The position numbers and the translations under genes are program-made. Source: an uncultured Oscillospiraceae bacterium (GTDB taxonomy: Bacteria; Bacillota; Clostridia; Oscillospirales; Ruminococcaceae). From it: a DNA stretch of 64,000 nt. The notes under the pieces were generated by a model. It was not told the DNA's origin. It worked only from the letters and a program-made list of their open reading frames with translations, and made no database searches. How positions within the stretch are numbered: position 1 is the first letter of the stretch; each line of letters starts with the position of its first letter. This document shows positions 33,918 to 43,753 of the stretch, piece by piece. The stretch is from the NCBI GenBank assembly GCA_900540595.1, contig UQGL01000004.1, positions 62,001-126,000 on the forward strand, given 5' to 3'.

Positions 33918-35135
33918 TCACTCCCCTGTCTGTTTTTCCAAATTATGCACCGCTTCTATGCGGCATTCGGCGGCAGCCTTTGCACCGCGCAGGGTGACGG
34001 CCTCGCCGGGGTGCAGCGCTTCTACACTGCAGGGTACGCCGTTGCGCTCAGTCAGCGTATAGCCGCGGGCCAGCACGGCGTAGGGACTCAGCGATTGCGC
34101 CACCGATGCCGCGTGCTGCAGGTTGCGCTGTGCATCCTGCATACGGTGCTGTGCGGCCTGCTGTACAGCGGCCTGCAGGCCGGCAAGCTCCCGCTCCCGG
34201 CGGGCAAGCTGCTGATGCTGGCGCTGCAGGAGCTGGGCAGTGGCAAGCTGATCAAACCTATTATAGCATAGTTTGCAGCGATTCTGTATATTTTTTTGAA
34301 TATTTTGCTGTAAAATGAATATTTTCTGCCGGACATCGCTCTGGTCGGGCACGCACAGCTCTGCTGCGGCAGAGGGCGTCGGTGCGCGCAGATCGGCCAC
34401 ATAATCAAGGATCGAGGTGTCGATCTCATGGCCGACAGCGGAGACCACCGGCTTGCGGCAGGCAGCGGCAGCGCGGGCAATACGCTCCGCATTAAAGACC
34501 CACAGATCCTCCTTACTGCCGCCGCCGCGGGTCACAAGGATCAAATCGGGCCGCGGGTCGCGGTCAAGCAGCCGGATCCCCTCGGTGATGCTTCTTTCGG
34601 CCTCAATGCCCTGTACGCTGACGGGGGCGAGCAGTAGCTTTACCATCGGCCAGCGGCGGCGGATGACATTCTGCACATCCTGCCAGGCAGCACCGGTCTT
34701 GCTGGTCACGACCCCGATGCACTGCGGCACGGCAGGCAGCGGGCGCTTGCGCTCGGGTGCAAACAGTCCCTCGGTCTCCAGCTTTTTGTACAGGGCGTCA
34801 AAGGCCATCTGGGCAGCCCCTGCGCCGAACGGTTTCATATAGTCAGCATACAGCTGGAACGCACCGTCCCGCTCGTAGATCGTGGCACGGCCGTAGACCA
34901 GCACCAGCATGCCGTTCTGCGGCTCAAAGTTTAAAAGCTGCGCCTGTGAGCGGAACATCACCGTCTTAATGCTGGCGTTTTCGTCCTTCAGGGTAAAATA
35001 CAGATGCCCGCTCTTATAATGGCGGGTAAAGCCGGAAATCTCCCCGCAGACGATCAGATCATTGAGGGGGTCGCACTGGGCCAATACCTGTTTGGCCAGC
35101 CGGTTCAGGCTGGTTACATTGATGTAGTCGGCCAT
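33918..35135 (-). CDS. xseA: Exodeoxyribonuclease VII large subunit
   Basis: Single-strand-specific exonuclease. 405 residues: N-terminal OB fold (about 5-100, with VCGEISGFTRHYKSGHLYFTLKD), catalytic core with IGVVTSKTGAAWQDV, VQG, LVTRGGGSKEDLWVFN and the VVSAVGHEIDTSILDYVADLRAPTPSAAAEL block, then a long coiled coil. ATG 35135 has GGGAG upstream. A short stretch (about 34240-34335) encoding a Gln/Asn/Lys-rich part of the coiled coil is unusually AT-rich for this gene. The start overlaps the TsaD-like gene. Confidence 0.95.
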   Translation of the reverse strand: MADYINVTSLNRLAKQVLAQCDPLNDLIVCGEISGFTRHYKSGHLYFTLKDENASIKTVMFRSQAQLLNFEPQNGMLVLVYGRATIYERDGAFQLYADYMKPFGAGAAQMAFDALYKKLETEGLFAPERKRPLPAVPQCIGVVTSKTGAAWQDVQNVIRRRWPMVKLLLAPVSVQGIEAERSITEGIRLLDRDPRPDLILVTRGGGSKEDLWVFNAERIARAAAACRKPVVSAVGHEIDTSILDYVADLRAPTPSAAAELCVPDQSDVRQKIFILQQNIQKNIQNRCKLCYNRFDQLATAQLLQRQHQQLARRERELAGLQAAVQQAAQHRMQDAQRNLQHAASVAQSLSPYAVLARGYTLTERNGVPCSVEALHPGEAVTLRGAKAAAECRIEAVHNLEKQTGE

Positions 35136-36061
35136 GCGCCACACTCCCTTGCCGCCAAGATCGAGATGCCAATGGCGTTATCGCTGGCAAACCGGCCCGG
35201 CACAAAATGCGCCCCCGGTACGCGGTTTGTCACATAGGTGCGGATCAGATCGCTGCTCATGACGCCGCCTGCAAAGACAACAGGCAGGCCCGGATGCTCG
35301 GCCAGCGCGTTGTTGGCCATGCGCACAAGCGTTTCGCCAACACAAAGCAGGCAGTATTTGCAGACATAAGCGGCATCCCGTCCCTCGGCCAGCAGCCGGG
35401 CACACTGGTTCTCCAGCCCGGACAGGCTGCAGGTGAGGCCGTGCACGCTGACTTTGGGGCGGACTTTTTCGGTGCAGAGGGCAGCCTGCTCACTGACATA
35501 GACACCCGCCGGGAACGGATAGCCAAGCTTTACGCCCAGCCGATCCACGGCCTGCCCTGCATAAAGGTCGCTGCTGGTGCCCAGCGGCGTGATGCGCTCA
35601 GCCCCATGGCAGAGCAAAAGGTCAGTCGTGCCGCCGGAAACATGGAACACCAGAGTCTCCTGATCGAACAGCTCCGGCTGGCCTGTGGCGTACAGCGCCG
35701 CCGCAATATGCCCCTGCTGATGCGTCAGCTGCACAAGCGGCAGCGCGCGGGAAAGCGCAAATGCCGTGGCGGCACTGACACCAGCCAGAAAGCACGGCAT
35801 ATACGAGCCCTCGACCGGGCGGGGCTTGGCGGAAACGCCGACGGCGGCAACCTTGGTCAAATCAGCCTTGCCGGAAAGCTCGGCCAGCATCTCCGGCAGA
35901 GCCGCCGTGTGGTGGAAAAGGGCGTCACTCTGGCGCAGGCCCAGCTGACCCTCTTTCACGGGCAAAAACTTTTTGCAATCGCAAACAACCTCTCCGGCGT
36001 CTGTGTCAAACACTGCCAGAGAGGTTGCGTAATTGCTGGTGTCGATGCCCAGCGTCAGCAT
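35114..36061 (-). CDS. TsaD/Kae1-like (peptidase M22) paralogue
   Basis: 315 residues of the ASKHA ATPase fold, similar to TsaD/Kae1: LGIDTSNYATSLAVFD opening, VSGGTTDLLLC phosphate loop, and a C-terminal VFAGGVMSSDLIR. The metal site of true TsaD (HxEGH) reads H114-Q-Q-G-H118, so the two histidines are kept but the middle differs. Members of this group sit between nusB and xseA in many Clostridia in addition to a canonical tsaD elsewhere. A tRNA-modification role is not established for this paralogue. Confidence 0.8.
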   Translation of the reverse strand: MLTLGIDTSNYATSLAVFDTDAGEVVCDCKKFLPVKEGQLGLRQSDALFHHTAALPEMLAELSGKADLTKVAAVGVSAKPRPVEGSYMPCFLAGVSAATAFALSRALPLVQLTHQQGHIAAALYATGQPELFDQETLVFHVSGGTTDLLLCHGAERITPLGTSSDLYAGQAVDRLGVKLGYPFPAGVYVSEQAALCTEKVRPKVSVHGLTCSLSGLENQCARLLAEGRDAAYVCKYCLLCVGETLVRMANNALAEHPGLPVVFAGGVMSSDLIRTYVTNRVPGAHFVPGRFASDNAIGISILAARECGAWPTTSM

Positions 36062-36468
36062 TTGGGTTCATCGGTCTCGCCGCGCTCACGCGCAACGGCA
36101 CCCAAAAGGCCGTTGACGAACTGGTAGTCATCCTCGGCACCGTATTTCTTGACCAGCTCCACGGCCTCATTGATGGCAACACCGGGCTTCTGCTCCTCGC
36201 CGTAGAGCATCTCGGCCAGCGCAAGGCGCAGGGCAACCAAGCTCACACGGGGTACGCGGGGCAGCGTCCAGCCCTTCAGATGGGCGGTGATGATCTCATC
36301 CAGCTCGGCGGCATGGTCATTCATGGCAGCCAGCAGCTGGTTCGCAAAGGCATCGGGCGCGGGATGCTCCTCCGCAGGGAGGGTGGGCTCCTCGGGCTCA
36401 AAGGTAGCGGCGAAGGCCGTCAGAAAGGCCGTCTCGCGGGATTCGCGGCGGGTCAGCTTTTTCTCCAT
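36055..36468 (-). CDS. nusB: Transcription antitermination factor NusB
   Basis: Part of the rRNA antitermination complex, binding boxA RNA with NusE. 137 residues, all helical; KLTRRESRETAFLTAFA at the N-terminus and VAINEAVELVKKYGAEDDYQFVNGLLGAVARE at the C-terminus are the NusB hallmarks. The acidic Pro/Glu-rich insert around residues 25-40 is longer than usual. ATG 36468 has AGGAA upstream; TTG 36474 is less likely. It follows the Asp23 gene and overlaps the TsaD-like gene. Confidence 0.93.
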   Translation of the reverse strand: MEKKLTRRESRETAFLTAFAATFEPEEPTLPAEEHPAPDAFANQLLAAMNDHAAELDEIITAHLKGWTLPRVPRVSLVALRLALAEMLYGEEQKPGVAINEAVELVKKYGAEDDYQFVNGLLGAVARERGETDEPKC

Positions 36469-36499
36469 ACTCAAAGTTCCTGTCTTTCCTTATCTTGTC

Positions 36500-36862
36500 T
36501 TATTCTTTCTCGGCAGGGGTCTCTGTCAGGCCCACGACCAGCACATCCACACGGGCCACGGTAATGCCCGTCATGTTCTGAATCGCCTGCTTGACATTCT
36601 CCTGCACTTTTTCGCACAACGGCATGACCTTGTTGCCGTACACAACGGTGATATGCACCGTCACGGTGGCAATGCCGTCCTCCATGACGACGGCGACCGG
36701 CTTCTGCAGACCGGTGCGGCCCAGAAGCGAGCGGACATTCTGGCTGATGCCGGTGGCTACATCGGCAACGCCGTCAACCTCCAGCGCGGCCAGACGCGCA
36801 ATTTTTGCGATAACCTCAGTCGAGATCTGTAAGCTGCCGCCGATGGTATTGTGTACATCCAT
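36500..36862 (-). CDS. Asp23/Gls24-family protein (YqhY-like)
   Basis: 120 residues with the Asp23 pattern: GSLQISTEVIAKIARLAALEVDGVADV near the N-terminus and VHITVVYGNKVMPLCEKVQENVKQAIQNMTGI in the second half. YqhY in B. subtilis affects lipid metabolism through acetyl-CoA carboxylase; the role here is unknown. ATG 36862 follows GGGAGGG at good spacing; a 10-residue upstream extension is unlikely. The position before nusB and after the spoIIIA operon is conserved in Firmicutes. Confidence 0.9.
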   Translation of the reverse strand: MDVHNTIGGSLQISTEVIAKIARLAALEVDGVADVATGISQNVRSLLGRTGLQKPVAVVMEDGIATVTVHITVVYGNKVMPLCEKVQENVKQAIQNMTGITVARVDVLVVGLTETPAEKE

Positions 36863-36961
36863 AGTGTGTACCCTCCCGTTGCAAACGGCCATTTGGCCAT
36901 AGTTCTACTAATATAAATCAGTGTACCACAAAACGGGGCTGTTTGCAACAAAATATTGGCG

Positions 36962-37612
36962 CTATTTTACTTCCACAATGGTGATGTCCTGCGCGGTCAA
37001 GCCCTTGCACTGGTTCAGCAGGGCATCCCGGACACGGGTGACCTCCTCGGCTGTCAGTGCATCATTTTCAGTCATAACGGTCACATTGGCCTTGCTGCCC
37101 TCCAGATTGACCACGCAGTCGGGAAAGCCCTTTGACTTGATGAGGGTCTCCAGCTTTGTCTCCAGTGTGATGTTGCTGATGCGTGCGCTCAGCTCGGCGG
37201 TCAGGGCGTCCTTTTCCTCCTTGGTCAGGCCGGCATCCTTGAGGGATTTCTTCAAGGTGTCCAACGCTTCGTCACGGGCCTTGCTGCGTGTCAGTCTGGC
37301 AGACTCAAAAAACTCTGTGCCGGAATCCTGATTTACGCTGACAAGCTGTGCTTCGCCGTAGTTCTTGTCAGCGTCATCAACGGCGGAGGTCTCTGTGTCC
37401 TCGGCGGCCGCAGCGGCTTCTACGGCCAGTTGGTCGGTGACAGGGGCAGCGGCGGCAGTCTCCACCGCATCGGCAGTGGTATCGGATACAAGCAGGCTGG
37501 GCGGTGCCCCGCGGGAGAAAGACCAGTTCAGGTATACGGCGGCCCCCAGCGCCAGTGTCAGGACGGCGGCTGTAGCGCCGCGGCTTTTCAGCTTGGCTGT
37601 AAGTTGCTTCAT
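36962..37612 (-). CDS. spoIIIAH: Stage III sporulation protein AH
   Basis: Mother-cell protein that pairs with forespore SpoIIQ to form the channel around the engulfed forespore. 216 residues: a cytosolic basic N-terminus, one transmembrane helix (about 14-32), a low-complexity Ala/Glu/Asp linker, and a C-terminal ring-building domain with ARDEALDTLKKSLKDAG and SKANVTVMTENDALTAEEVTRVRDAL. It is the last gene of the complete spoIIIAA-AH operon and overlaps spoIIIAG by four bases. Confidence 0.93.
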   Translation of the reverse strand: MKQLTAKLKSRGATAAVLTLALGAAVYLNWSFSRGAPPSLLVSDTTADAVETAAAAPVTDQLAVEAAAAAEDTETSAVDDADKNYGEAQLVSVNQDSGTEFFESARLTRSKARDEALDTLKKSLKDAGLTKEEKDALTAELSARISNITLETKLETLIKSKGFPDCVVNLEGSKANVTVMTENDALTAEEVTRVRDALLNQCKGLTAQDITIVEVK

Positions 37613-38154
37613 GGTTTGCCCTCCTCTTCGTTGGTCGATGCCATCTTTGCTACGGTGATATGGTTGGCGCCTACGCCGGTCAGTGCCTCTACCAGCGCGG
37701 TCACGCGGTTCTGTACCGCCGCCGTGCCGCCGCCCTCACAGACAACGGCTACGCCCAGCACACGGGGTGTCTGTACGGTCTCCACAAGTCCGTCTGCGCC
37801 GCCGCTGCCCAAAAGCACATGGGTGGAGCCGCCATCGCGGTCCGTGTCCGTTGCATAGACGCTCTCACTGCCTGATTCCAGCGTAACCATGACGGCGGTA
37901 TCGCCTGCGCCGTCCACACAGCGGATCAGTGCAGTCAGGCGGCTTTCCAGCTGGGCGGCGTAGTCGGCGGCCGTCTCCTGCACGGCGGCGGGGGCGGGCT
38001 GCGCTGCATCGTCTGCCGGCAGCCAGGCGGAAAACGCCAGCAGCACAAGACCTGCCAGCCCCATCAAAACCAGCAGATTGACACGCTGCTTTTCATCAGC
38101 CAGCGCGGTGCGCAGCCTTGCGGCCAGCGGGGCGATATACTCCCGGGCGGTCAT
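37609..38154 (-). CDS. spoIIIAG: Stage III sporulation protein AG
   Basis: Ring-forming component of the SpoIIIA-Q complex. 181 residues: a transmembrane helix (about 27-46), a linker, and a domain with YAAQLESRLTALIRCVDGAGDTAVMVTLESG and the C-terminal PRVLGVAVVCEGGGTAAVQNRVTALVEALTG typical of the family. ATG 38154 is used because GGAGA precedes it; an upstream in-frame start would overlap spoIIIAF further. It overlaps AF by four bases and AH by four bases. Confidence 0.92.
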   Translation of the reverse strand: MTAREYIAPLAARLRTALADEKQRVNLLVLMGLAGLVLLAFSAWLPADDAAQPAPAAVQETAADYAAQLESRLTALIRCVDGAGDTAVMVTLESGSESVYATDTDRDGGSTHVLLGSGGADGLVETVQTPRVLGVAVVCEGGGTAAVQNRVTALVEALTGVGANHITVAKMASTNEEEGKP

Positions 38155-38588
38155 GGTGTGCTCTCCGCTATGCACCAGGGCAGGTCACCGGCGTTGACGG
38201 CCAGCAGGGTCTCTATCGCGGTGCGGTCGCGGATGTCCACCGGTGTGATGACGCATCTGCCGTCCTGCCAGCTGACGGCGGCGCGGATGCCCGCACCCTG
38301 CAGGACTTCCCGTACAGCCTCCACAGAGGCTGTCAGGCCAAGCTCGCGGCTGTAGGCCGAAAAATCAGCGGAGGGACGGCTCTGCCCGGCAGGCAAGCTG
38401 CGGAGCGTCAGCACAATGCTGTCCCAGTCAATACCGCCGAGCATCTGGATGCCCGCTGTTAAAATATACAGCACCAGCACGGCATTTATGACGGATTTGA
38501 AGCCGTTGTCCGGCCAGAAAAGCCGCAGCATGCCCGCCAGTGCCGACAGCACACAGCAGCCCAGTGCCAGATGGCGGAATGATTCCAT
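38151..38588 (-). CDS. spoIIIAF: Stage III sporulation protein AF
   Basis: 145 residues: two N-terminal transmembrane helices (about 6-24 and 32-50, with NAVLVLYILTAGIQML) followed by a soluble domain with YSRELGLTASVEAVREVLQGAGI. Matches SpoIIIAF in size, layout and operon position. Member of the SpoIIIA mother-cell complex needed for late forespore gene expression. One base separates it from the spoIIIAE stop. Confidence 0.88.
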   Translation of the reverse strand: MESFRHLALGCCVLSALAGMLRLFWPDNGFKSVINAVLVLYILTAGIQMLGGIDWDSIVLTLRSLPAGQSRPSADFSAYSRELGLTASVEAVREVLQGAGIRAAVSWQDGRCVITPVDIRDRTAIETLLAVNAGDLPWCIAESTP

Positions 38589-38589
38589 G

Positions 38590-39612
38590 CTATCCCCCGT
38601 TCCCTGCCAGCAGCAACAGCGCCGTGGACAGAAAAATCATAAAAAAATAAAGCACCAGCACCGATCCGCAGAGGCGTGCCCCCTCAAAGTACAGTCGGCA
38701 AAGCTGGGCGCAGGGCTTTTGCCCGGTAGCCCCGGCAATGACACCGGCCGCCGCAAAGACGAGCGTATAGGCAATGCTTTGCAGAAAGATCGGTGCGAAG
38801 AGCGCCGCCAGCGCCAGCAGCCCGGCCAGCGCAAGGGACCCCTTGAGCAACTGCAGCGCCGCTGCCGCTCCGGTCAGTGCGGCGGCAGCGGCATCCCCCA
38901 CAACCGGGATCGCGCCCTGTAAAAGGCCCTTGCCGGTCCGCAGGGCAGCATTGTCCACCGTTGCGGCCAGCGTATTCTGCAGCCCCAGCACAAGGCTGAA
39001 CAGTGCCCCGCAGACCTTGAGCAGCCAGTGCATGCAGCGGGCAAACAGCGCGGCGGCATCGGTGATGCCGCGGTTGCCCCAAAGACAGGCACAGACAGAA
39101 AAACAAAAGTATATCTGCATGACGGGCAGCAGCAGCTTCCGGATGACCGCACACAGAAAGCCTGACATGGCAAAGAACATCCCGCTGTAAACCAGCGCTC
39201 CGGAGGTCTGCCCGCCTGCGGCAGCCACACCGCCGAATACCGGCACAAAGGCAGTAAGATAAGTGCTGCAATCCTGTGCAGTCGAGCCGACAAGCGCCGT
39301 CAGCTGCATCGCGGTGGAAAGACTCAGCGAGCCGAAGCCCAGCACGGCAAAGATCTCAACATAAGCGCCGGCAGGTCTGCCGACCAGCAGCCCCAGCAGC
39401 CCTGCCAGCAAAAGATACCCGGCAGACTGCGCCGCAAAGTGCAGTGTGGGCTGAAAGCCGCTGACAATCCAGTCCCCCAGCAGCGCTGCAATGTCGGCAA
39501 GGGTCCACCCAGCGGCATCGGTGATGTCCGCGGGGCTGTCCTGCAAAATGTCCTGCACCTCCTGCGGCAGCTCGTCCGCAAAGGCAGGGGGCGGCACTGC
39601 CAGCAGGAAAAT
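38590..39612 (-). CDS. spoIIIAE: Stage III sporulation protein AE (start uncertain)
   Basis: Polytopic membrane component of the SpoIIIA complex. A hydrophobic signal-like start ending in AFADELPQEVQDIL is followed by about eight helices and the family motif VDNAALRTGKGLLQGAIPVVGDAAA. No ATG, GTG or TTG lies where the gene should begin. The spoIIIAD stop reads TAATT, so a translationally coupled ATT at 39612 (340 residues) is the neatest start; TTG 39720 inside spoIIIAD (376 residues) and GTG 39597, which cuts off the signal, are alternatives. The gene body is intact. A much longer in-frame extension to 40002 is antisense-frame noise over spoIIIAD. Confidence 0.85.
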   Translation of the reverse strand: MFLLAVPPPAFADELPQEVQDILQDSPADITDAAGWTLADIAALLGDWIVSGFQPTLHFAAQSAGYLLLAGLLGLLVGRPAGAYVEIFAVLGFGSLSLSTAMQLTALVGSTAQDCSTYLTAFVPVFGGVAAAGGQTSGALVYSGMFFAMSGFLCAVIRKLLLPVMQIYFCFSVCACLWGNRGITDAAALFARCMHWLLKVCGALFSLVLGLQNTLAATVDNAALRTGKGLLQGAIPVVGDAAAAALTGAAAALQLLKGSLALAGLLALAALFAPIFLQSIAYTLVFAAAGVIAGATGQKPCAQLCRLYFEGARLCGSVLVLYFFMIFLSTALLLLAGNGG

Positions 39613-39995
39613 TACTGCAAATAGTCCGCAAAGGAGCCGAGCAGCGACCGCAGCAGCGGCAGAGCCTGCAAAAGAACCAGCACCCGGCCGCAGAGCTCGA
39701 TGGCGGTGGAGGCCGCGCAAAGACCGGCCTCGCGGCAGGTATCGGCGGCAAACTGCGCGACCAGCGCAATGCCGAGAGCGCGCAGCAGCACCGCCGGGCT
39801 CTGCCCCTGAAAGTAGACCTCCAGTGTGCGAAGCCAAGCGAGCAGCGGCTCGATCTGGCGCATCGCCACAGCAAGCAGCCCGGCGGCGGTGCATACCGAG
39901 ACCAAAAGCGCAAAGGCAGGCTGGTCTTTTTTTAAAAGAAGCGTCAACACGGCCGCCACAAGTACGGCAGCGGCCAGCTTGCATAATAAGATCAT
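39612..39995 (-). CDS. spoIIIAD: Stage III sporulation protein AD
   Basis: 127 residues, about four transmembrane helices, with the family features LLLKKDQPAFALLVSVCTAAGLL, the middle EPLLAWLRTLEVYFQG, and ALGIALVAQFAADTCREAGLCAASTAIELCGR. Part of the SpoIIIA transport-like apparatus in the mother cell membrane. It starts four bases after the spoIIIAC stop; its TAA overlaps the presumed ATT start of spoIIIAE. Confidence 0.92.
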   Translation of the reverse strand: MILLCKLAAAVLVAAVLTLLLKKDQPAFALLVSVCTAAGLLAVAMRQIEPLLAWLRTLEVYFQGQSPAVLLRALGIALVAQFAADTCREAGLCAASTAIELCGRVLVLLQALPLLRSLLGSFADYLQ

Positions 39996-39998
39996 AGG

Positions 39999-40193
39999 TC
40001 ATAGTTCAAACAATGCTTTTATCAAAACAAACAGGTCGCTGATCTGCCGCACCAGCATTGTCAGCACTACGATCAGCCCGGCCAGGGTCGTCATCATGGC
40101 CTGATCCTCCCGGCCGGAGCGGATGAGCAGCTGATTCAATACGGCCACAATGATGCCGGTGGCCGCAATCTTAAAAACAAGGTCAATGTCCAT
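39999..40193 (-). CDS. spoIIIAC: Stage III sporulation protein AC
   Basis: 64 residues with two transmembrane helices: MDIDLVFKIAATGIIVAVLN start, a basic loop RSGREDQAMM, and a second helix LAGLIVVLTMLV. Typical size for SpoIIIAC (65-68). GGAG seven bases before ATG 40193 decides the start against longer readings. It is 11 bases after spoIIIAB. Confidence 0.93.
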   Translation of the reverse strand: MDIDLVFKIAATGIIVAVLNQLLIRSGREDQAMMTTLAGLIVVLTMLVRQISDLFVLIKALFEL

Positions 40194-40204
40194 GAGGCCA
40201 CTCC

Positions 40205-40690
40205 TTACCACAGCAAAATGGCGGTCAGTACGCCCAGACAGGCCCCCAGCCGGGGCCAAAGCAGCCGGGCGGCACGGTACTGCTCTGCCCGGCTGCAGGC
40301 CTCCTCCTCGCAGAGTGCGGCCAGCCTGTGCAGCGCCGCACAGGCGGTCAGGCGCGGTGATTCCTCAGCGCTGCGAAGCGTCTGCAGGGCTTCGCACCGC
40401 AGGGCCTCGGGCAGGCAGGATGGAAGCTGCAGGTCTGCCAGAGCTGCCGCACCCGCCGGGCAGAAGTCTGCAAATTCCGGGCAGCGCGCTGCGCGGTGCA
40501 AAAGCTCCGGGCCTGCAAGGGCCTGTGCGTTGAGCAGCTCTGCCAGATAGCCGAACAGCCGGGACAGGCTGTGCAGCTGCCGCTGGCAGTCCCGGATATG
40601 GGCTGCCGCCGTAAAGCCACAGCCCATGCCTGCACAGAGCAGAAGCATACCGCCCGCAGCATGCAGCAACGCTGTCACAGTGTGACCCAC
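40205..40690 (-). CDS. spoIIIAB: Stage III sporulation protein AB
   Basis: 161 residues: an N-terminal membrane helix (about 9-27, with a G-x-G-x-G-like AGMGCGFTAA), a central helical domain and a C-terminal membrane helix ending in LTAILLW. Resembles type II secretion/GspF-related proteins and forms an ATPase-linked pair with SpoIIIAA. Unusually rich in Ala, Leu and Cys. It overlaps spoIIIAA by 16 bases. Confidence 0.88.
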   Translation of the reverse strand: MGHTVTALLHAAGGMLLLCAGMGCGFTAAAHIRDCQRQLHSLSRLFGYLAELLNAQALAGPELLHRAARCPEFADFCPAGAAALADLQLPSCLPEALRCEALQTLRSAEESPRLTACAALHRLAALCEEEACSRAEQYRAARLLWPRLGACLGVLTAILLW

Positions 40691-41562
40691 TGCGCCACGG
40701 TGCCGGGGTGGGCACGCCCGGACAAAAAGGCGGCTTTTGCAAAGGCGCCTGTGGCCAGCAGTGCGGCCAGCGGGGGCTTTTTATGTAGACCCGCCGGGGT
40801 ATCGCAGTGTACAGTTGCAAAAAACACAACACCGGAGGCAACCCCCTGCGCCACAGCCTGTGCGTCCTCCGCTGTGCCCAACTCATCACAGACAAGGATC
40901 TGCGGGTTCATGCAGCGCAGCGCCATGGCAATGCCCTCCGGCTTGGTGCAGCGGGCATAGACATCGCAGCGGATCTGTGCGGCACGGGGCAGGCTGCCGG
41001 TCTCACAGGCCATCAGCTCGCCGCGCTCGTCAATGACGCTGACGAGGGAGTCACTTTCACAAAGCCGCTGTACGATCGACCGCAGCAGTGTTGTTTTGCC
41101 GCTGCCCGGCGGGCCGGCCAGCAGCAGTCCCCCGGTCCGGGCGGCCACGGCCTCCTCCAGCGCGGGCGGCAGTGGGCAGGTGATCCAGCGCGCGATGCGC
41201 AGATTCAGCGAGGTCACGGCAGAAAAACCGCCCGGCCCCCGGCAGCCTGCCACACCGATGCGGCAGCCGCCCTGCACGGTGAAATAGCCCTGCTGCAGCT
41301 CGTCCTCGTATGCGTAGACAGAACGGCGGCAAAGCTGCAGAAAGCAGTCCCGCAGCATGTCCGCCTCCATTGCAGCGGGAAGCCCCGCACCCGGCAGGAA
41401 TTTTGCAGCGGGGCACAGCTGCCCACGGATCGTAAACTGTATCGGCTGTCCCAGCCGCAGACGAATCTCCTGTATATGCGGTGCGCAGCGGGCATCCAGC
41501 CTGCCAAGCGGTGTGCGCAGCGCAGGCGGAAGGCTATCAAGGATGCGGTAATACTCGTCCAT
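40675..41562 (-). CDS. spoIIIAA: Stage III sporulation protein AA (ATPase)
   Basis: Secretion-type ATPase that energises the SpoIIIA complex. 295 residues; the conserved QEIRLRLGQPI near the N-terminus, GGCRIGVAG, Walker A LAGPPGSGKTTLLRSIV, IDERGE and Walker B-like QILVCDELGT are all present. First gene of an eight-gene operon with overlaps throughout. A sigma-E-like -10 (CATACAGT) sits 23 bases upstream of the start on the minus strand. The start at ATG 41562 follows GAGGTGAAG. Confidence 0.94.
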   Translation of the reverse strand: MDEYYRILDSLPPALRTPLGRLDARCAPHIQEIRLRLGQPIQFTIRGQLCPAAKFLPGAGLPAAMEADMLRDCFLQLCRRSVYAYEDELQQGYFTVQGGCRIGVAGCRGPGGFSAVTSLNLRIARWITCPLPPALEEAVAARTGGLLLAGPPGSGKTTLLRSIVQRLCESDSLVSVIDERGELMACETGSLPRAAQIRCDVYARCTKPEGIAMALRCMNPQILVCDELGTAEDAQAVAQGVASGVVFFATVHCDTPAGLHKKPPLAALLATGAFAKAAFLSGRAHPGTVAQWVTL

Positions 41563-41584
41563 CGTTTCTTCACCTCACACTGCC

Positions 41585-41592
41585 ACTGTATG
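41585..41592 (-). promoter_or_regulatory. Sigma-E-like -10 element before spoIIIAA
   Basis: The minus strand reads GGCATACAGTGG, close to the sigma-E -10 CATACA-T. The -35 side (around 41608) is a poor match, so this is tentative; spoIIIA operons are known sigma-E targets. Confidence 0.4.
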
Positions 41593-41630
41593 CCCGCCTA
41601 CGGGCGGATAGAACCGGGACGGCACCGCAT

Positions 41631-41664
41631 AAAAAAACAGGACATCCCACATCGGGATGCCCTG
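41631..41664 (-). terminator. ligA terminator
   Basis: Minus strand: AGGGCATCCC pairs with GGGATGTCCT around a short loop, followed by seven T residues, 30 bases after the ligA stop. Confidence 0.88.
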
Positions 41665-41694
41665 CAAGGGAACAGTGTATAGAACGAAAACGGT

Positions 41695-43710
<2,016 letters not shown>

Positions 43711-43723
43711 TCAGCGATGTCTT

Positions 43724-43753
43724 AGTATACCACATTTTCGAGTGCAAATTCAA
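43724..43753 (-). promoter_or_regulatory. Promoter of ligA
   Basis: Minus strand TTGAAT (43748-43753), 18-base spacer, TATACT (43724-43729); the -35 covers the last codons of yunB. Confidence 0.6.

Noticed and set aside
39613-40002. Long N-terminal extension of SpoIIIAE to 40002
   Set aside because: It fully overlaps spoIIIAD in another frame and reads as Arg/Cys/Gly-rich noise without membrane helices.
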